Below are positions 1-6,289 of a stretch of DNA of 6,289 nucleotides, piece after piece. The notes beneath the pieces were generated by a model. That model did no database searches and was not told where the DNA came from. It saw nothing but the letters and a program-made list of their open reading frames with translations. Source of the DNA: CAZNKU01 sp964573775 (GTDB lineage: Bacteria > Bacillota > Clostridia > Monoglobales > Firm-18); assembly GCA_964573775.1 (NCBI GenBank), contig CAZNKU010000069.1, forward strand, positions 1 through 6,289, read 5' to 3'. The stretch's first letter is position 1. Every line of letters starts with the position of its first letter. The translations under genes and the position numbers were made by a program.

Positions 1-2
1 AC

Positions 3-2393
3 AAGGTTATCCTTTTAGGCGGTCGTACAGGCCGTGACGGTTGTGGCGGTGCAACGGGTTCTTCAAAGGCGCATAAACTTGAATCACTTGAAACATGCGG
101 TGCAGAAGTACAAAAGGGTAATGCTCCGGAAGAAAGAAAGCTTCAAAGACTTTTCCGTAATGCAGAAGCTTCAAGACTTATTAAAAGATGTAACGATTTC
201 GGTGCAGGTGGTGTATCTGTAGCTATCGGTGAACTTGCAGATGGTCTTGAAATTGACCTTAATGCAGTACCTAAAAAGTACGACGGTCTTGACGGTACAG
301 AGCTTGCAATAAGTGAATCTCAGGAACGTATGGCTGTTGTTGTAGAGGCTAAGGATGTGGAACGCTTCTGCGAGCTTGCAAAGCAGGAAAATCTTGAGGC
401 TACAATAGTTGCAACAGTTAAGGAACATCCGTATCTTGTAATGAACTGGAACGGTAAGAATATCGTTAATATTTCAAGAGAATTCCTGAATTCAAACGGT
501 GCTGAAAAGCACATTAATGTTGCTACTGCTAAACCACAGTGCTATAAAAAGGATACTTCAGGCAGCTTTACAGATGTATACAAGGCACTTGCAAGTGACC
601 TTAACGTATGTTCAAAGAGAGGTCTTAGTGAGAGATTCGACTCTACAATCGGTGCAGGTACAGTTTTGATGCCTTTTGGCGGTAAGTACCAGAGAACACC
701 TATCCAGGCAATGGTAAACAAGGTTTCTGTTGAAAAAAAATATACAAACACATGCTCACTTATGGCATGGGGTTATAACCCATATATTGCTGAAAAGAGC
801 CCGTACCACAGTGCATATCTTGCAGTTGTGGAATCTGTTTCAAAGCTTATTGCAACAGGTGCAAGCTTTGACGAAACATACCTTACATTCCAGGAATATT
901 TTGAAAAACCAATGCAGGATAAAAACCGTTGGGGCAAGCCTATGTCCGCACTTTTGGGTGCATTCAAGGCGCAGAAGGATTTGGGTATTGCATCTATCGG
1001 CGGTAAGGACTCCATGAGCGGTACTTTTGAAAAAATTGACGTTCCGCCAACATTGGTTTCATTCGCTGTTACAACAGACAATACAAAGAACATTATCTCT
1101 CCTGAATTTAAGGGTGCAGGTCACAAGGTTGTTATTTTAAAGCCTGATTATGATGAAAATCAATTGCCTGTAGCATCTTCACTTATTGACTTATTCAACA
1201 AAGTGACAAAGCTTATGAGAGATAAAAAGGTTGCCGCAGCATACACACCTACTTATGGTGGTGTTGCTGAAGCTGTTCTTAAAATGGCAATGGGTAACAA
1301 AATTGGTTTCGCTTATAACGAAAATCTTACAAATGATGATATTTTCGGCTACAACTACGGTGCATTTATCCTTGAGCTTACAGAGGATGTAGCAGCAGGC
1401 GAGGTTTTGGGTTACACAACAGAGGATTATTCAATTGCCTACGGTGCTGAAAAGATTTATATGTGCCAGCTTGAAGACTTGTATGAAAACAAGCTTGAAA
1501 GCATATTCAAGTGCAACATCAAAACAGAGGCTAAGCCGATTGAAAAGTATGAATATAAGTGCACAGATGTTAAAAAGGCATCAGTTTCCGTTGCAAAACC
1601 AAAGGTACTTATACCTGTATTCCCCGGTACTAACTGTGAGTACGATTCTGCAAAGGCATTTACAAAAGCAGGTGCAGAGGCTGAAATATTTGTTATCAAC
1701 AACCTTTCTGCAAGCTCATTTACAGAGTCTGTAAAGAACTTTGCTGAAAAAGTTTCTAAGTCACAGATTATATTTGTACCCGGCGGTTTCTCTGGCGGTG
1801 ACGAGCCTGATGGTTCAGGCAAATTCATTACAGCGTTCTTCCGTAATGCAGAAATTAAAGAAGCTGTAACTGATTTGCTTGACAACAGAGACGGTCTTAT
1901 GGGAGGTATCTGTAACGGCTTCCAGGCACTTATTAAGCTTGGTCTTGTACCTTACGGTAAGATTATAGATACTGACGAAAATTGTCCGACACTTACATTC
2001 AACACAATTTCACGTCACCAGTCTAAGCTTGTACGAACAAGAGTAGCTTCCAACAAGTCACCTTGGCTTGCTAATGCAAGTGTTGGCGACATCTACACAG
2101 TGCCGATTTCACACGGTGAAGGTAGATTTATAGGTGACGAAAAATTGATTGCAGAGCTTGGCAAAAACGGACAGATTATTACTCAGTACGTTGACCTTGA
2201 AGGCAACCCTACATTTGATATTCAGTACAATCCAAACGGTTCTTATGCCGCAATTGAAGGTATCACTTCACCTGACGGCAGAGTATTCGGTAAGATGGGT
2301 CATTCCGAACGTATCGGCGAAGACCTTTACAAGAATGTTGGGGGTAATTATGATATGGGACTATTTAAGTCTGCAGTAGAGTATTACAAATAA
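3..2393 (+). CDS. purL: Phosphoribosylformylglycinamidine synthase, single-chain form (C-terminal 796 residues; 5' end outside window)
   Basis: FGAM synthase carries out the ATP- and glutamine-dependent conversion of FGAR to FGAM in cytoplasmic de novo purine synthesis. The open frame runs in from the left edge, so the true start is not visible; the first ATG in frame (330) is internal, because the codons from 3 to 329 already encode conserved PurL sequence (GGRTGRDGCGGATGSS, then FGAGGVSVAIGELADG). Using residue 1 = codon 3, the synthase half covers about 1-520, with IGGKDSMSGTFE and TPTYGGVAEAVLKMA recognisable. A class I glutamine amidotransferase domain starts near residue 534 (KVLIPVFPGTNCEYDSA), contains PGGFSGGDEPDGSGK and has its nucleophile Cys637 in GGICNGFQALIKLG. 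The conserved SHGEGRF follows, and the likely triad His767 and Glu769 lie in MGHSER. Fused synthase plus amidotransferase marks the long form (usually above 1200 residues), not small PurL with separate PurQ. The domain looks intact, and a terminator hairpin follows directly. Confidence 0.96.
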   Translation, partial: KVILLGGRTGRDGCGGATGSSKAHKLESLETCGAEVQKGNAPEERKLQRLFRNAEASRLIKRCNDFGAGGVSVAIGELADGLEIDLNAVPKKYDGLDGTELAISESQERMAVVVEAKDVERFCELAKQENLEATIVATVKEHPYLVMNWNGKNIVNISREFLNSNGAEKHINVATAKPQCYKKDTSGSFTDVYKALASDLNVCSKRGLSERFDSTIGAGTVLMPFGGKYQRTPIQAMVNKVSVEKKYTNTCSLMAWGYNPYIAEKSPYHSAYLAVVESVSKLIATGASFDETYLTFQEYFEKPMQDKNRWGKPMSALLGAFKAQKDLGIASIGGKDSMSGTFEKIDVPPTLVSFAVTTDNTKNIISPEFKGAGHKVVILKPDYDENQLPVASSLIDLFNKVTKLMRDKKVAAAYTPTYGGVAEAVLKMAMGNKIGFAYNENLTNDDIFGYNYGAFILELTEDVAAGEVLGYTTEDYSIAYGAEKIYMCQLEDLYENKLESIFKCNIKTEAKPIEKYEYKCTDVKKASVSVAKPKVLIPVFPGTNCEYDSAKAFTKAGAEAEIFVINNLSASSFTESVKNFAEKVSKSQIIFVPGGFSGGDEPDGSGKFITAFFRNAEIKEAVTDLLDNRDGLMGGICNGFQALIKLGLVPYGKIIDTDENCPTLTFNTISRHQSKLVRTRVASNKSPWLANASVGDIYTVPISHGEGRFIGDEKLIAELGKNGQIITQYVDLEGNPTFDIQYNPNGSYAAIEGITSPDGRVFGKMGHSERIGEDLYKNVGGNYDMGLFKSAVEYYK

Positions 2394-2404
2394 AAAATTA
2401 AATT

Positions 2405-2444
2405 AAACAGGGATGCAAAAACGTAAGTTTTTGCATCCCTGTTT
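2405..2444 (+). terminator. Rho-independent-type terminator hairpin after purL
   Basis: The arms 2405-2422 and 2427-2444 are perfect 18-bp reverse complements around a GTAA loop (2423-2426). The GC-rich core is CAGGGATGC. It begins 11 bases after the purL stop codon. The right arm ends in GTTT and is followed by T-rich sequence, with a run of seven T at 2457-2463 rather than an immediate long U tract. The left flank is A-rich, so a transcript of the opposite strand would also have a U-rich tail. The hairpin is seen directly; its role as terminator is inferred from structure and position. Confidence 0.85.
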
Positions 2445-2477
2445 GTTGAAAATTTGTTTTTTTGAATGAAAATTTAC

Positions 2478-2553
2478 AATCAGCAAAAAATATAAAATAA
2501 ATAAGTTAATTTATTGTGAAATATATGGATTTTACTTGTTTTTTTTGCTGATT
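2478..2553. repeat. 13-bp perfect inverted repeat with arms 50 nt apart, in the purL-atpI gap
   Basis: AATCAGCAAAAAA at 2478-2490 is matched exactly by its reverse complement TTTTTTGCTGATT at 2541-2553. The 50-nt spacer is very AT-rich. The right arm overlaps the proposed -35/spacer region of the atp promoter. It could be a pair of binding sites for a dimeric regulator, a long stem-loop in read-through transcripts, or chance in AT-rich DNA; six of the 13 pairs are the A/T run, which weakens the case. Function unknown. Confidence 0.5.
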
Positions 2554-2564
2554 TAGTGTATTAT
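2536..2564 (+). promoter_or_regulatory. Probable sigma-A type promoter of the atp operon
   Basis: TTGTTT (2536-2541) and TATTAT (2559-2564) are separated by 17 bp and resemble the -35 TTGACA and -10 TATAAT boxes. Transcription would start near 2571, giving a short leader of about 30 nt before atpI. A shifted -10 candidate, TATAAA at 2562-2567, lies beside it. The only sizeable gap before the ATP synthase genes is here, after the purL terminator, which supports a promoter in this place. In such AT-rich DNA a match of this quality can occur by chance. Confidence 0.45.
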
Positions 2565-2600
2565 AAATAATAGGTAAATTTTTGAAAAGGTGGAAGTTTT

Positions 2601-2993
2601 ATGAAGGTAAATGAAACTGTGAAGAAAGAGTGTATATATATTGCATATTTTTGCACAATACTAAGTGTACTTATGCAGGCAGTTTTTCTTGTATGCAAAA
2701 AATGGGATTATACAGTTCTTTTAGGTAATTTGCTTTCTCTTGTTCTTACCGTTTCCAATTTTTGTTTTATGGGCATTACTGTACAAAAGGCTGTGGAAAA
2801 AGATGAAACTGATGCCAGAAAGTTAATGAAGTCATCATCTTCCATAAGAACTGCACTTTTGTTTGTGGGTCTTGCAATTGGTGCTGCATTGCCTGTTTTT
2901 AACACAATAGCAGTTCTGGTACCTGTTATTTTTCCACGAATTGCAATATTGTTTCGTCCCTTGATTAAAGATAAAAAAGGAAGTGATAAATAG
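2601..2993 (+). CDS. atpI: ATP synthase subunit I-like membrane protein
   Basis: A 130-residue, strongly hydrophobic protein directly upstream of the gene for subunit a, the usual place for AtpI. About four membrane segments can be seen: residues 11-32, 36-59, 83-100 and 101-119. They are joined by a short charged loop (VEKDETDARKLMKSS) and followed by a basic tail (KDKKGSDK). AtpI proteins are not part of the finished enzyme; in Propionigenium modestum and Bacillus they have been linked to assembly of the c-ring, and in some Bacillus to Mg2+ uptake. Sequence conservation in this family is low, so the call rests mainly on size, topology and position. The ATG is preceded by AGGTGG (2588-2593) with a 7-nt spacer. 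As first gene of the operon it follows the likely promoter. Confidence 0.8.
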   Translation: MKVNETVKKECIYIAYFCTILSVLMQAVFLVCKKWDYTVLLGNLLSLVLTVSNFCFMGITVQKAVEKDETDARKLMKSSSSIRTALLFVGLAIGAALPVFNTIAVLVPVIFPRIAILFRPLIKDKKGSDK

Positions 2994-2997
2994 GTGA
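2992..2997 (+). promoter_or_regulatory. Ribosome binding site that favours the ATG start of atpB
   Basis: AGGTGA at 2992-2997 overlaps the atpI stop codon (TAG 2991-2993) and lies 5 nt before ATG 3003. The same hexamer precedes atpH at 4685-4690, 6 nt before its ATG. It would cover, and so argue against, the in-frame GTG at 2994. That GTG has a weaker alternative site of its own, AGGAAG at 2978-2983, 10 nt upstream. Confidence 0.6.
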
Positions 2998-3002
2998 ATC
3001 AG

Positions 3003-3884
3003 ATGACACGCCGTTTTAAAATGGTGGATATACTGTACATTGTAATGATGATTTTGCCCTTATGTTTGGGCATAACCCTTAAGGTTGTTACAACACCGCC
3101 TTCCGAGGGTATATCAATAGCAGGTGCAAGGATATATACAGTAATCAATATGCCGATACAGGATTTACCTGTTACGGAATCACAGATAAATTCAGCAATA
3201 GTAATTGTATCCGTATTGTTTCTGTGTCTTTATCTTACACATGGTATAAAAGACGGTGTATGGCTTAAAAGACATCATCTTGCAGAGTTGTTGGTAGAAA
3301 AAAGCACAACACTTGTTGTTGATAATATGGGTGAATATTTCAGGGCGTTTGCTCCTTTTATAGCGGCAATACTTGGACTTTCGGGTTTTTCAAGTCTTAT
3401 TACACTTTTTGGTTTATATCCGCCTACATCGGATGTGAATATTGTGGCAGGCTGGGCAATACTTGTATTTATCCTTATAACATATTACAAGATGAAGTGT
3501 GGACCATTGGAATATGTAAAAAGCTTTGCAAATCCGGTATTGATGGCGCCGCTTAATGTAATAGGTGAAGTGGCAACGCCAGTATCAATGGCATTCCGTC
3601 ATTACGGAAACGTCCTTTCGGGTTCGGTTATATCAGTTCTTATAGCCGCAGGACTTCAGGGACTTTCAAGCCTTATTTTTGGAAATCTTCCGGGCTTTTT
3701 GGGAGATTTTCCCTTTTTGCAGATAGGTATACCTGCAATACTGTCAATTTATTTTGATATATTCAGCGGAGTTTTGCAGGCATATATTTTTGCTATGCTT
3801 ACAATGCTGTATATTTCGGGTGGTTTTCCACTTGAATTTTATATGGAACGAAAAGCTAAAAAAACACTTAAATATGAAAATTAA
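3003..3884 (+). CDS. atpB: F1Fo ATP synthase subunit a (ion channel stator)
   Basis: Subunit a is the membrane stator that gives ions access to the c-ring. The core motif NPVLMAPLNVIGEVATPVSMAFRHYGN is clear, with the essential stator arginine (E. coli Arg210) at Arg199, codon 3597-3599. Helix 6 carries FDIFSGVLQAYIFAMLTMLYIS, with Gln259 matching E. coli Gln252. Membrane segments lie at about 8-26, 63-80, 116-137, 146-163 and in two long helices at 190-227 and 238-272. The loop IYTVINMPIQDLPVTESQIN between the first two segments is of a type I associate with clostridial subunit a. By alignment by eye, the E. coli Glu219 and His245 positions hold Ser208 and Asp252. I chose ATG 3003 (293 aa) because of its ribosome binding site; GTG 2994, abutting the atpI stop, would add three residues (296 aa) and cannot be excluded. 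Confidence 0.95.
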   Translation: MTRRFKMVDILYIVMMILPLCLGITLKVVTTPPSEGISIAGARIYTVINMPIQDLPVTESQINSAIVIVSVLFLCLYLTHGIKDGVWLKRHHLAELLVEKSTTLVVDNMGEYFRAFAPFIAAILGLSGFSSLITLFGLYPPTSDVNIVAGWAILVFILITYYKMKCGPLEYVKSFANPVLMAPLNVIGEVATPVSMAFRHYGNVLSGSVISVLIAAGLQGLSSLIFGNLPGFLGDFPFLQIGIPAILSIYFDIFSGVLQAYIFAMLTMLYISGGFPLEFYMERKAKKTLKYEN

Positions 3885-3886
3885 AT

Positions 3887-3891
3887 GGAGG
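3887..3891 (+). promoter_or_regulatory. Strong ribosome binding site of atpE
   Basis: GGAGG at 3887-3891 stands 8 nt before ATG 3900, with an AT-rich spacer. It fixes the start at 3900, since the upstream in-frame ATG at 3885 overlaps this site and has no ribosome binding site of its own. It is the best Shine-Dalgarno match in the operon, which fits the need for many c copies per enzyme. Confidence 0.85.
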
Positions 3892-3899
3892 TATTTTTT

Positions 3900-4178
3900 A
3901 TGGAAATCGCAATTGCTATTATTTTAGGATGTTGTGCACTTGGTGCAGGTACTGCTATGATAGCAGGTATAGGTCCCGGTATCGGTGAAGGTAATGCAGT
4001 AGCAAAGGCTTGTGAAGCTATAGGCAGACAGCCTGAATGTAAAGGTGACGTAACCTCAACAATGCTTATGGGTTGTGCAATTGCAGAAACAACAGGTCTT
4101 TATGCACTTGTTATAGCTATTTTGCTTTTGTTTGTTGCACCTAATATGTTTGTGGAAATACTTAAGAATGCACTATAA
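3900..4178 (+). CDS. atpE: F1Fo ATP synthase subunit c, probable Na+-type rotor with two carboxylates
   Basis: This 92-residue protein is a two-helix hairpin that forms the rotor ring of Fo. Helix 1 (about 3-40) holds the glycine-rich GAGTAMIAGIGPGIGEGNA, the polar loop is RQPECKGD (43-50), and helix 2 (about 52-80) holds CAIAETTGLYALVIAILLLF. Glu63 is the conserved ion-carrying carboxylate. Compared by eye with Na+-type c subunits (Ilyobacter tartaricus Gln32, Val63, Glu65, Ser66, Thr67, Tyr70), this protein has Glu30, Ile61, Glu63, Thr64, Thr65 and Tyr68. The hydroxyl and tyrosine positions fit a Na+ site, and Glu30 replaces the glutamine, as in the two-carboxylate ring of Fusobacterium nucleatum. 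Five cysteines (11, 12, 38, 47, 59) are many for this family. An in-frame ATG at 3885 would add MEVFF but overlaps the ribosome binding site. Confidence 0.97.
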   Translation: MEIAIAIILGCCALGAGTAMIAGIGPGIGEGNAVAKACEAIGRQPECKGDVTSTMLMGCAIAETTGLYALVIAILLLFVAPNMFVEILKNAL

Positions 4179-4196
4179 TACAGAGGGGAAAGAATT

Positions 4197-4700
4197 ATGC
4201 AGACATTAGAAGTTATTTCTGTTAACTTTTGGCAGATATTGATTTCGTTGCTGAATTTACTGATTCTGTTTCTTCTGTTCAAAAAGTTCCTTTTTAAGCC
4301 TGTAAACAATATGCTTGCAAAACGCCAGGATGAAATAGACGCAAGATATGAAGAAGCTGACGAGGCTAAACGTATAGCGGAGGAAGATAAGTCTTTGTGG
4401 AACGAAAAAATCGGAACCGTAAAGGCAGAGACTGATGAAATGATAAAGAAGGCACAGGAAAATGCAAAACGTCAGGGAGAAGCCATTGTTACAAAGGCAA
4501 AGGAACAGGCAGATGGTATAATCCGTCAGGCTGAAACTCAGGCACAGCTTGAAATGCAAAAGGCGGAAGAAAGCATTAAAAAGGAAATCATCGAGGTTTC
4601 TACTACCCTTGCCAATAAACTTTTGGAACGTGAAATTAATGCGGAAGATCATCGCGATTTAATTGATTCATTTATTGAGAAAATAGGTGATGAAGAATGA
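4197..4700 (+). CDS. atpF: F1Fo ATP synthase subunit b (peripheral stalk)
   Basis: Subunit b anchors in the membrane and runs as a long helix up the side of F1, holding the alpha/beta head still against the rotor. The 167-residue length is normal. A single N-terminal membrane helix (about 9-31, NFWQILISLLNLLILFLLFKK) is followed by the typical FLFKPVNNMLAKRQDEID. A charged, alanine-rich coiled-coil stretch follows from about 40 to 145, rich in E, K, A and Q. The end (DLIDSFIEKIGDEE) is the region that contacts delta. Only one b-type gene is present, so it presumably works as a homodimer rather than as b/b'. AGGGG (4184-4188) lies 8 nt before the ATG. The gene begins 18 bp after atpE and overlaps atpH by 4 bp. 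Confidence 0.96.
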   Translation: MQTLEVISVNFWQILISLLNLLILFLLFKKFLFKPVNNMLAKRQDEIDARYEEADEAKRIAEEDKSLWNEKIGTVKAETDEMIKKAQENAKRQGEAIVTKAKEQADGIIRQAETQAQLEMQKAEESIKKEIIEVSTTLANKLLEREINAEDHRDLIDSFIEKIGDEE

Positions 4701-5227
4701 GTGACGTAAGTAATGAATACGCAAAGGCATTGTTTATGCTTGCGACAGAAACAGGAAATGTCAAAGAATATAAAGAGGCACTTGGTACGGTGGTAGAGGT
4801 TTTTGAGAAAAATTCACAGTATCCTGAGTTTTTATCTACCTTTGCAATTCCTTTGGAAGAAAGGCTTAATGCACTTGAAACAGCTTTTTCAGGTAAAGTG
4901 CCACGTGATGTTTTGTCTTTTTTAAAGCTTCTTTGTGAAAAAAGACACATCGGTGAATTTTCTGAATGTGTTGAAGAGTACAAGGCGATGTATAACGAAA
5001 TTTGCAAAATTTCAAATGCAAAGGTTACGAGTGCTGTTGAACTTAGCAAAGATGAAAAAGCATCACTTGTTAAAAAGCTTGAGAAAATGAGTGGACACAT
5101 AACAGTTGTTGAATATACGGTTGATAAATCCATTATAGGCGGATTAATTGTTGAAATGGACGGCAAAATAATGGACTCAAGCCTTAGAAAACACCTTAAG
5201 GATGTAAAGGATGTGATAAGCAAATGA
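4697..5227 (+). CDS. atpH: F1Fo ATP synthase subunit delta (OSCP homologue)
   Basis: Delta sits on top of F1 and joins it to subunit b. The 176-residue length is typical. The N-terminal helical domain (about 1-105) opens with the family-typical SNEYAKALFMLATETG. The C-terminal domain holds the OSCP/delta signature at 148-167 (GGLIVEMDGKIMDSSLRKHL), with the conserved Gly-Gly, Gly and Asp-x-Ser pattern. The start ATG overlaps the atpF stop in ATGA (4697-4700), suggesting translational coupling, and AGGTGA (4685-4690) provides a ribosome binding site 6 nt upstream. The last codons overlap the start of atpA in the same ATGA fashion. Nothing looks damaged. A long open frame on the opposite strand over the same stretch is a shadow. 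Confidence 0.96.
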   Translation: MSDVSNEYAKALFMLATETGNVKEYKEALGTVVEVFEKNSQYPEFLSTFAIPLEERLNALETAFSGKVPRDVLSFLKLLCEKRHIGEFSECVEEYKAMYNEICKISNAKVTSAVELSKDEKASLVKKLEKMSGHITVVEYTVDKSIIGGLIVEMDGKIMDSSLRKHLKDVKDVISK

Positions 5228-6289
5228 GTACAAGAACAGATGAAATCAGTCAGATAATTAAAGAACAAATTAAAAATTATGAATCTAAAATAGAAATGCA
5301 GGAAACAGGTACCGTAATTCTGGTAGGTGACGGTATTGCACGTGTTTACGGTTTGAAATCATGTATGGCAAGTGAACTTTTGGAATTTGAGGACGGCAGT
5401 ATGGGTATGGCACAGAACCTTGAAAGCGAAACTGTATCCGTTGCACTTTTGTCCAACACAAATGACATTCACGAAGGCTCAGTTGTACGCCGTACAGGCA
5501 AGGTTGTTTCCGTACCTGTTGGCGATGCACTTTTGGGCAGAGTAGTAGATGCTCTTGGTAAGCCTATTGACGGTAAGGGACCTGTTTTAACAACAGGCAC
5601 AAGACCAATAGAGTCCGAAGCTCCGGGAATTATTGAAAGAAAAAGCGTATCAGTACCATTGCAGACAGGTATTAAGGCTATTGACAGTATGATTCCTATT
5701 GGCAGAGGTCAGCGTGAACTTATTATCGGTGACAGACAGACCGGTAAAACCGAAATTGCCATTGATACTATAATAAACCAGAAAAATACAGGAGTAATCT
5801 GTATATATGTTGCAATTGGTCAGAAGAATACTGCGGTTGTACAGCTTGCAAACGAGCTTACAAAGGCAGGTGCTATGGAGTATACAATTATTGTATCTGC
5901 ATCTGCATCCGAAACTGCACCGCTACAGTACGTTGCACCTTATTCAGGTTGTGCAATGGCAGAATATTTTATGGAGCAGGGCAAAGACGTGCTTATAATA
6001 TATGACGATTTGTCAAAGCATGCTATTGCATACAGAGCACTTTCACTTTTAATAAGACGTCCGCCGGGACGTGAAGCTTACCCCGGTGACGTATTCTACC
6101 TTCATTCAAGACTACTGGAGAGAGCAGCTTGTGTTGCTCCTGAGTACGGCGGCGGTTCAATAACTGCACTGCCTATAATAGAAACTCAGGCAGGTGACGT
6201 TTCAGCATATATCCCTACAAATGTTATTTCTATAACAGACGGACAGATATTCCTTGAAACAGAGCTTTTCCATTCAGGTATTATGCCTG
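5224..6289 (+). CDS. atpA: F1Fo ATP synthase subunit alpha (3' end outside window)
   Basis: Alpha alternates with beta in the F1 hexamer and carries the non-catalytic nucleotide sites. The frame is open from ATG 5224 to the window edge: 355 full codons of a family usually a little over 500 long, so about two thirds is present. The N-terminal helix (STRTDEISQIIKEQIKNYES) precedes the beta-barrel domain (about 27-93, TGTVILVGDGIARVYGL). The nucleotide-binding domain has Walker A GDRQTGKT at 169-176, VAIGQKNTAV, a Walker B strand VLIIYDDLSKHA with Asp261/Asp262, RRPPGREAYPGDVFYLHSRLLERAA, and ALPIIETQAGDVSAYIPTNVISITDGQIFLE. GDRQTGKT rather than the beta-type GGAGVGKT marks it as alpha. The arginine-finger region and C-terminal helices lie past the edge. 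The start overlaps the atpH stop (ATGA 5224-5227); the nearest purine-rich site (AAAGG 5206-5210) is 13 nt away, so translation is probably coupled to atpH. Confidence 0.98.
   Translation, partial: MSTRTDEISQIIKEQIKNYESKIEMQETGTVILVGDGIARVYGLKSCMASELLEFEDGSMGMAQNLESETVSVALLSNTNDIHEGSVVRRTGKVVSVPVGDALLGRVVDALGKPIDGKGPVLTTGTRPIESEAPGIIERKSVSVPLQTGIKAIDSMIPIGRGQRELIIGDRQTGKTEIAIDTIINQKNTGVICIYVAIGQKNTAVVQLANELTKAGAMEYTIIVSASASETAPLQYVAPYSGCAMAEYFMEQGKDVLIIYDDLSKHAIAYRALSLLIRRPPGREAYPGDVFYLHSRLLERAACVAPEYGGGSITALPIIETQAGDVSAYIPTNVISITDGQIFLETELFHSGIMP

Noticed and set aside
34..222. 62-codon plus-strand open frame near the left edge
   Set aside because: It is in a different frame from purL, whose frame encodes conserved FGAM synthase motifs across the same bases.
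330..332. ATG as a possible start of purL
   Set aside because: Conserved PurL sequence continues upstream in frame to the left edge without a stop, so this Met is internal.
733..740. Run of eight A in purL as a possible programmed frameshift site
   Set aside because: The zero frame reads straight through with conserved sequence on both sides, and I see no stimulatory structure or meaningful product in another frame.
1457..1885. 142-codon minus-strand open frame inside purL
   Set aside because: It is antisense to conserved amidotransferase coding sequence, with no ribosome binding site or domain that I can see.
2445..2600. Riboswitch or structured leader before atpI
   Set aside because: The stretch is AT-rich with no recognisable conserved riboswitch core, and the likely leader is only about 30 nt.
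3885..3887. ATG as start of atpE, giving 97 residues
   Set aside because: It overlaps the GGAGG ribosome binding site for ATG 3900 and adds MEVFF, which is not expected for subunit c.
4672..5268. 198-codon open frame on the minus strand over atpH
   Set aside because: It lies fully antisense to the well-supported delta subunit gene, and its protein is a Ser/Phe/Leu-rich shadow with no recognisable motif.

Overview
The window looks like chromosomal DNA from an anaerobic, low-to-moderate GC Firmicute of the class Clostridia, plausibly an Oscillospiraceae/Ruminococcus-type gut bacterium. I infer this from three things: the single-chain PurL, the atpI-B-E-F-H-A gene order, and the style of subunits a and c. 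The genus is not certain. All genes read on the + strand. I see no mobile element, CRISPR array, tRNA, rRNA or recognisable riboswitch.

Layout. Positions 3-2393 hold the C-terminal part of a long, single-polypeptide phosphoribosylformylglycinamidine synthase (purL, de novo purine synthesis), whose 5' end lies outside the window. A perfect 18-bp hairpin (2405-2444) follows the stop codon and probably terminates purL. The gap 2394-2600 also holds a 13-bp inverted repeat with arms 50 nt apart and a likely sigma-A promoter for the next operon. From 2601 to the right edge runs the first part of an F1Fo ATP synthase operon: atpI, atpB (a), atpE (c), atpF (b), atpH (delta) and a 3'-truncated atpA (alpha). 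Spacing is tight: 9 bp, 15 bp and 18 bp, then two 4-bp ATGA stop/start overlaps. The genes atpG, atpD and atpC would be expected beyond the right edge.

How the genes work together. AtpI is thought to help assemble the c-ring. Subunits a and c form the ion path, b and delta form the peripheral stalk, and alpha is part of the F1 headpiece. The most informative detail is in subunit c. It has a glutamate in both helices (E30 and E63), followed by Thr-Thr and a downstream Tyr, which is the signature of Na+-binding rotors of the two-carboxylate kind. The enzyme may therefore couple to Na+ rather than H+.

I found no previously undescribed system here. The region is ordinary core metabolism, and the points worth a second look are the c-subunit ion site, the intergenic inverted repeat and the start site of atpB.
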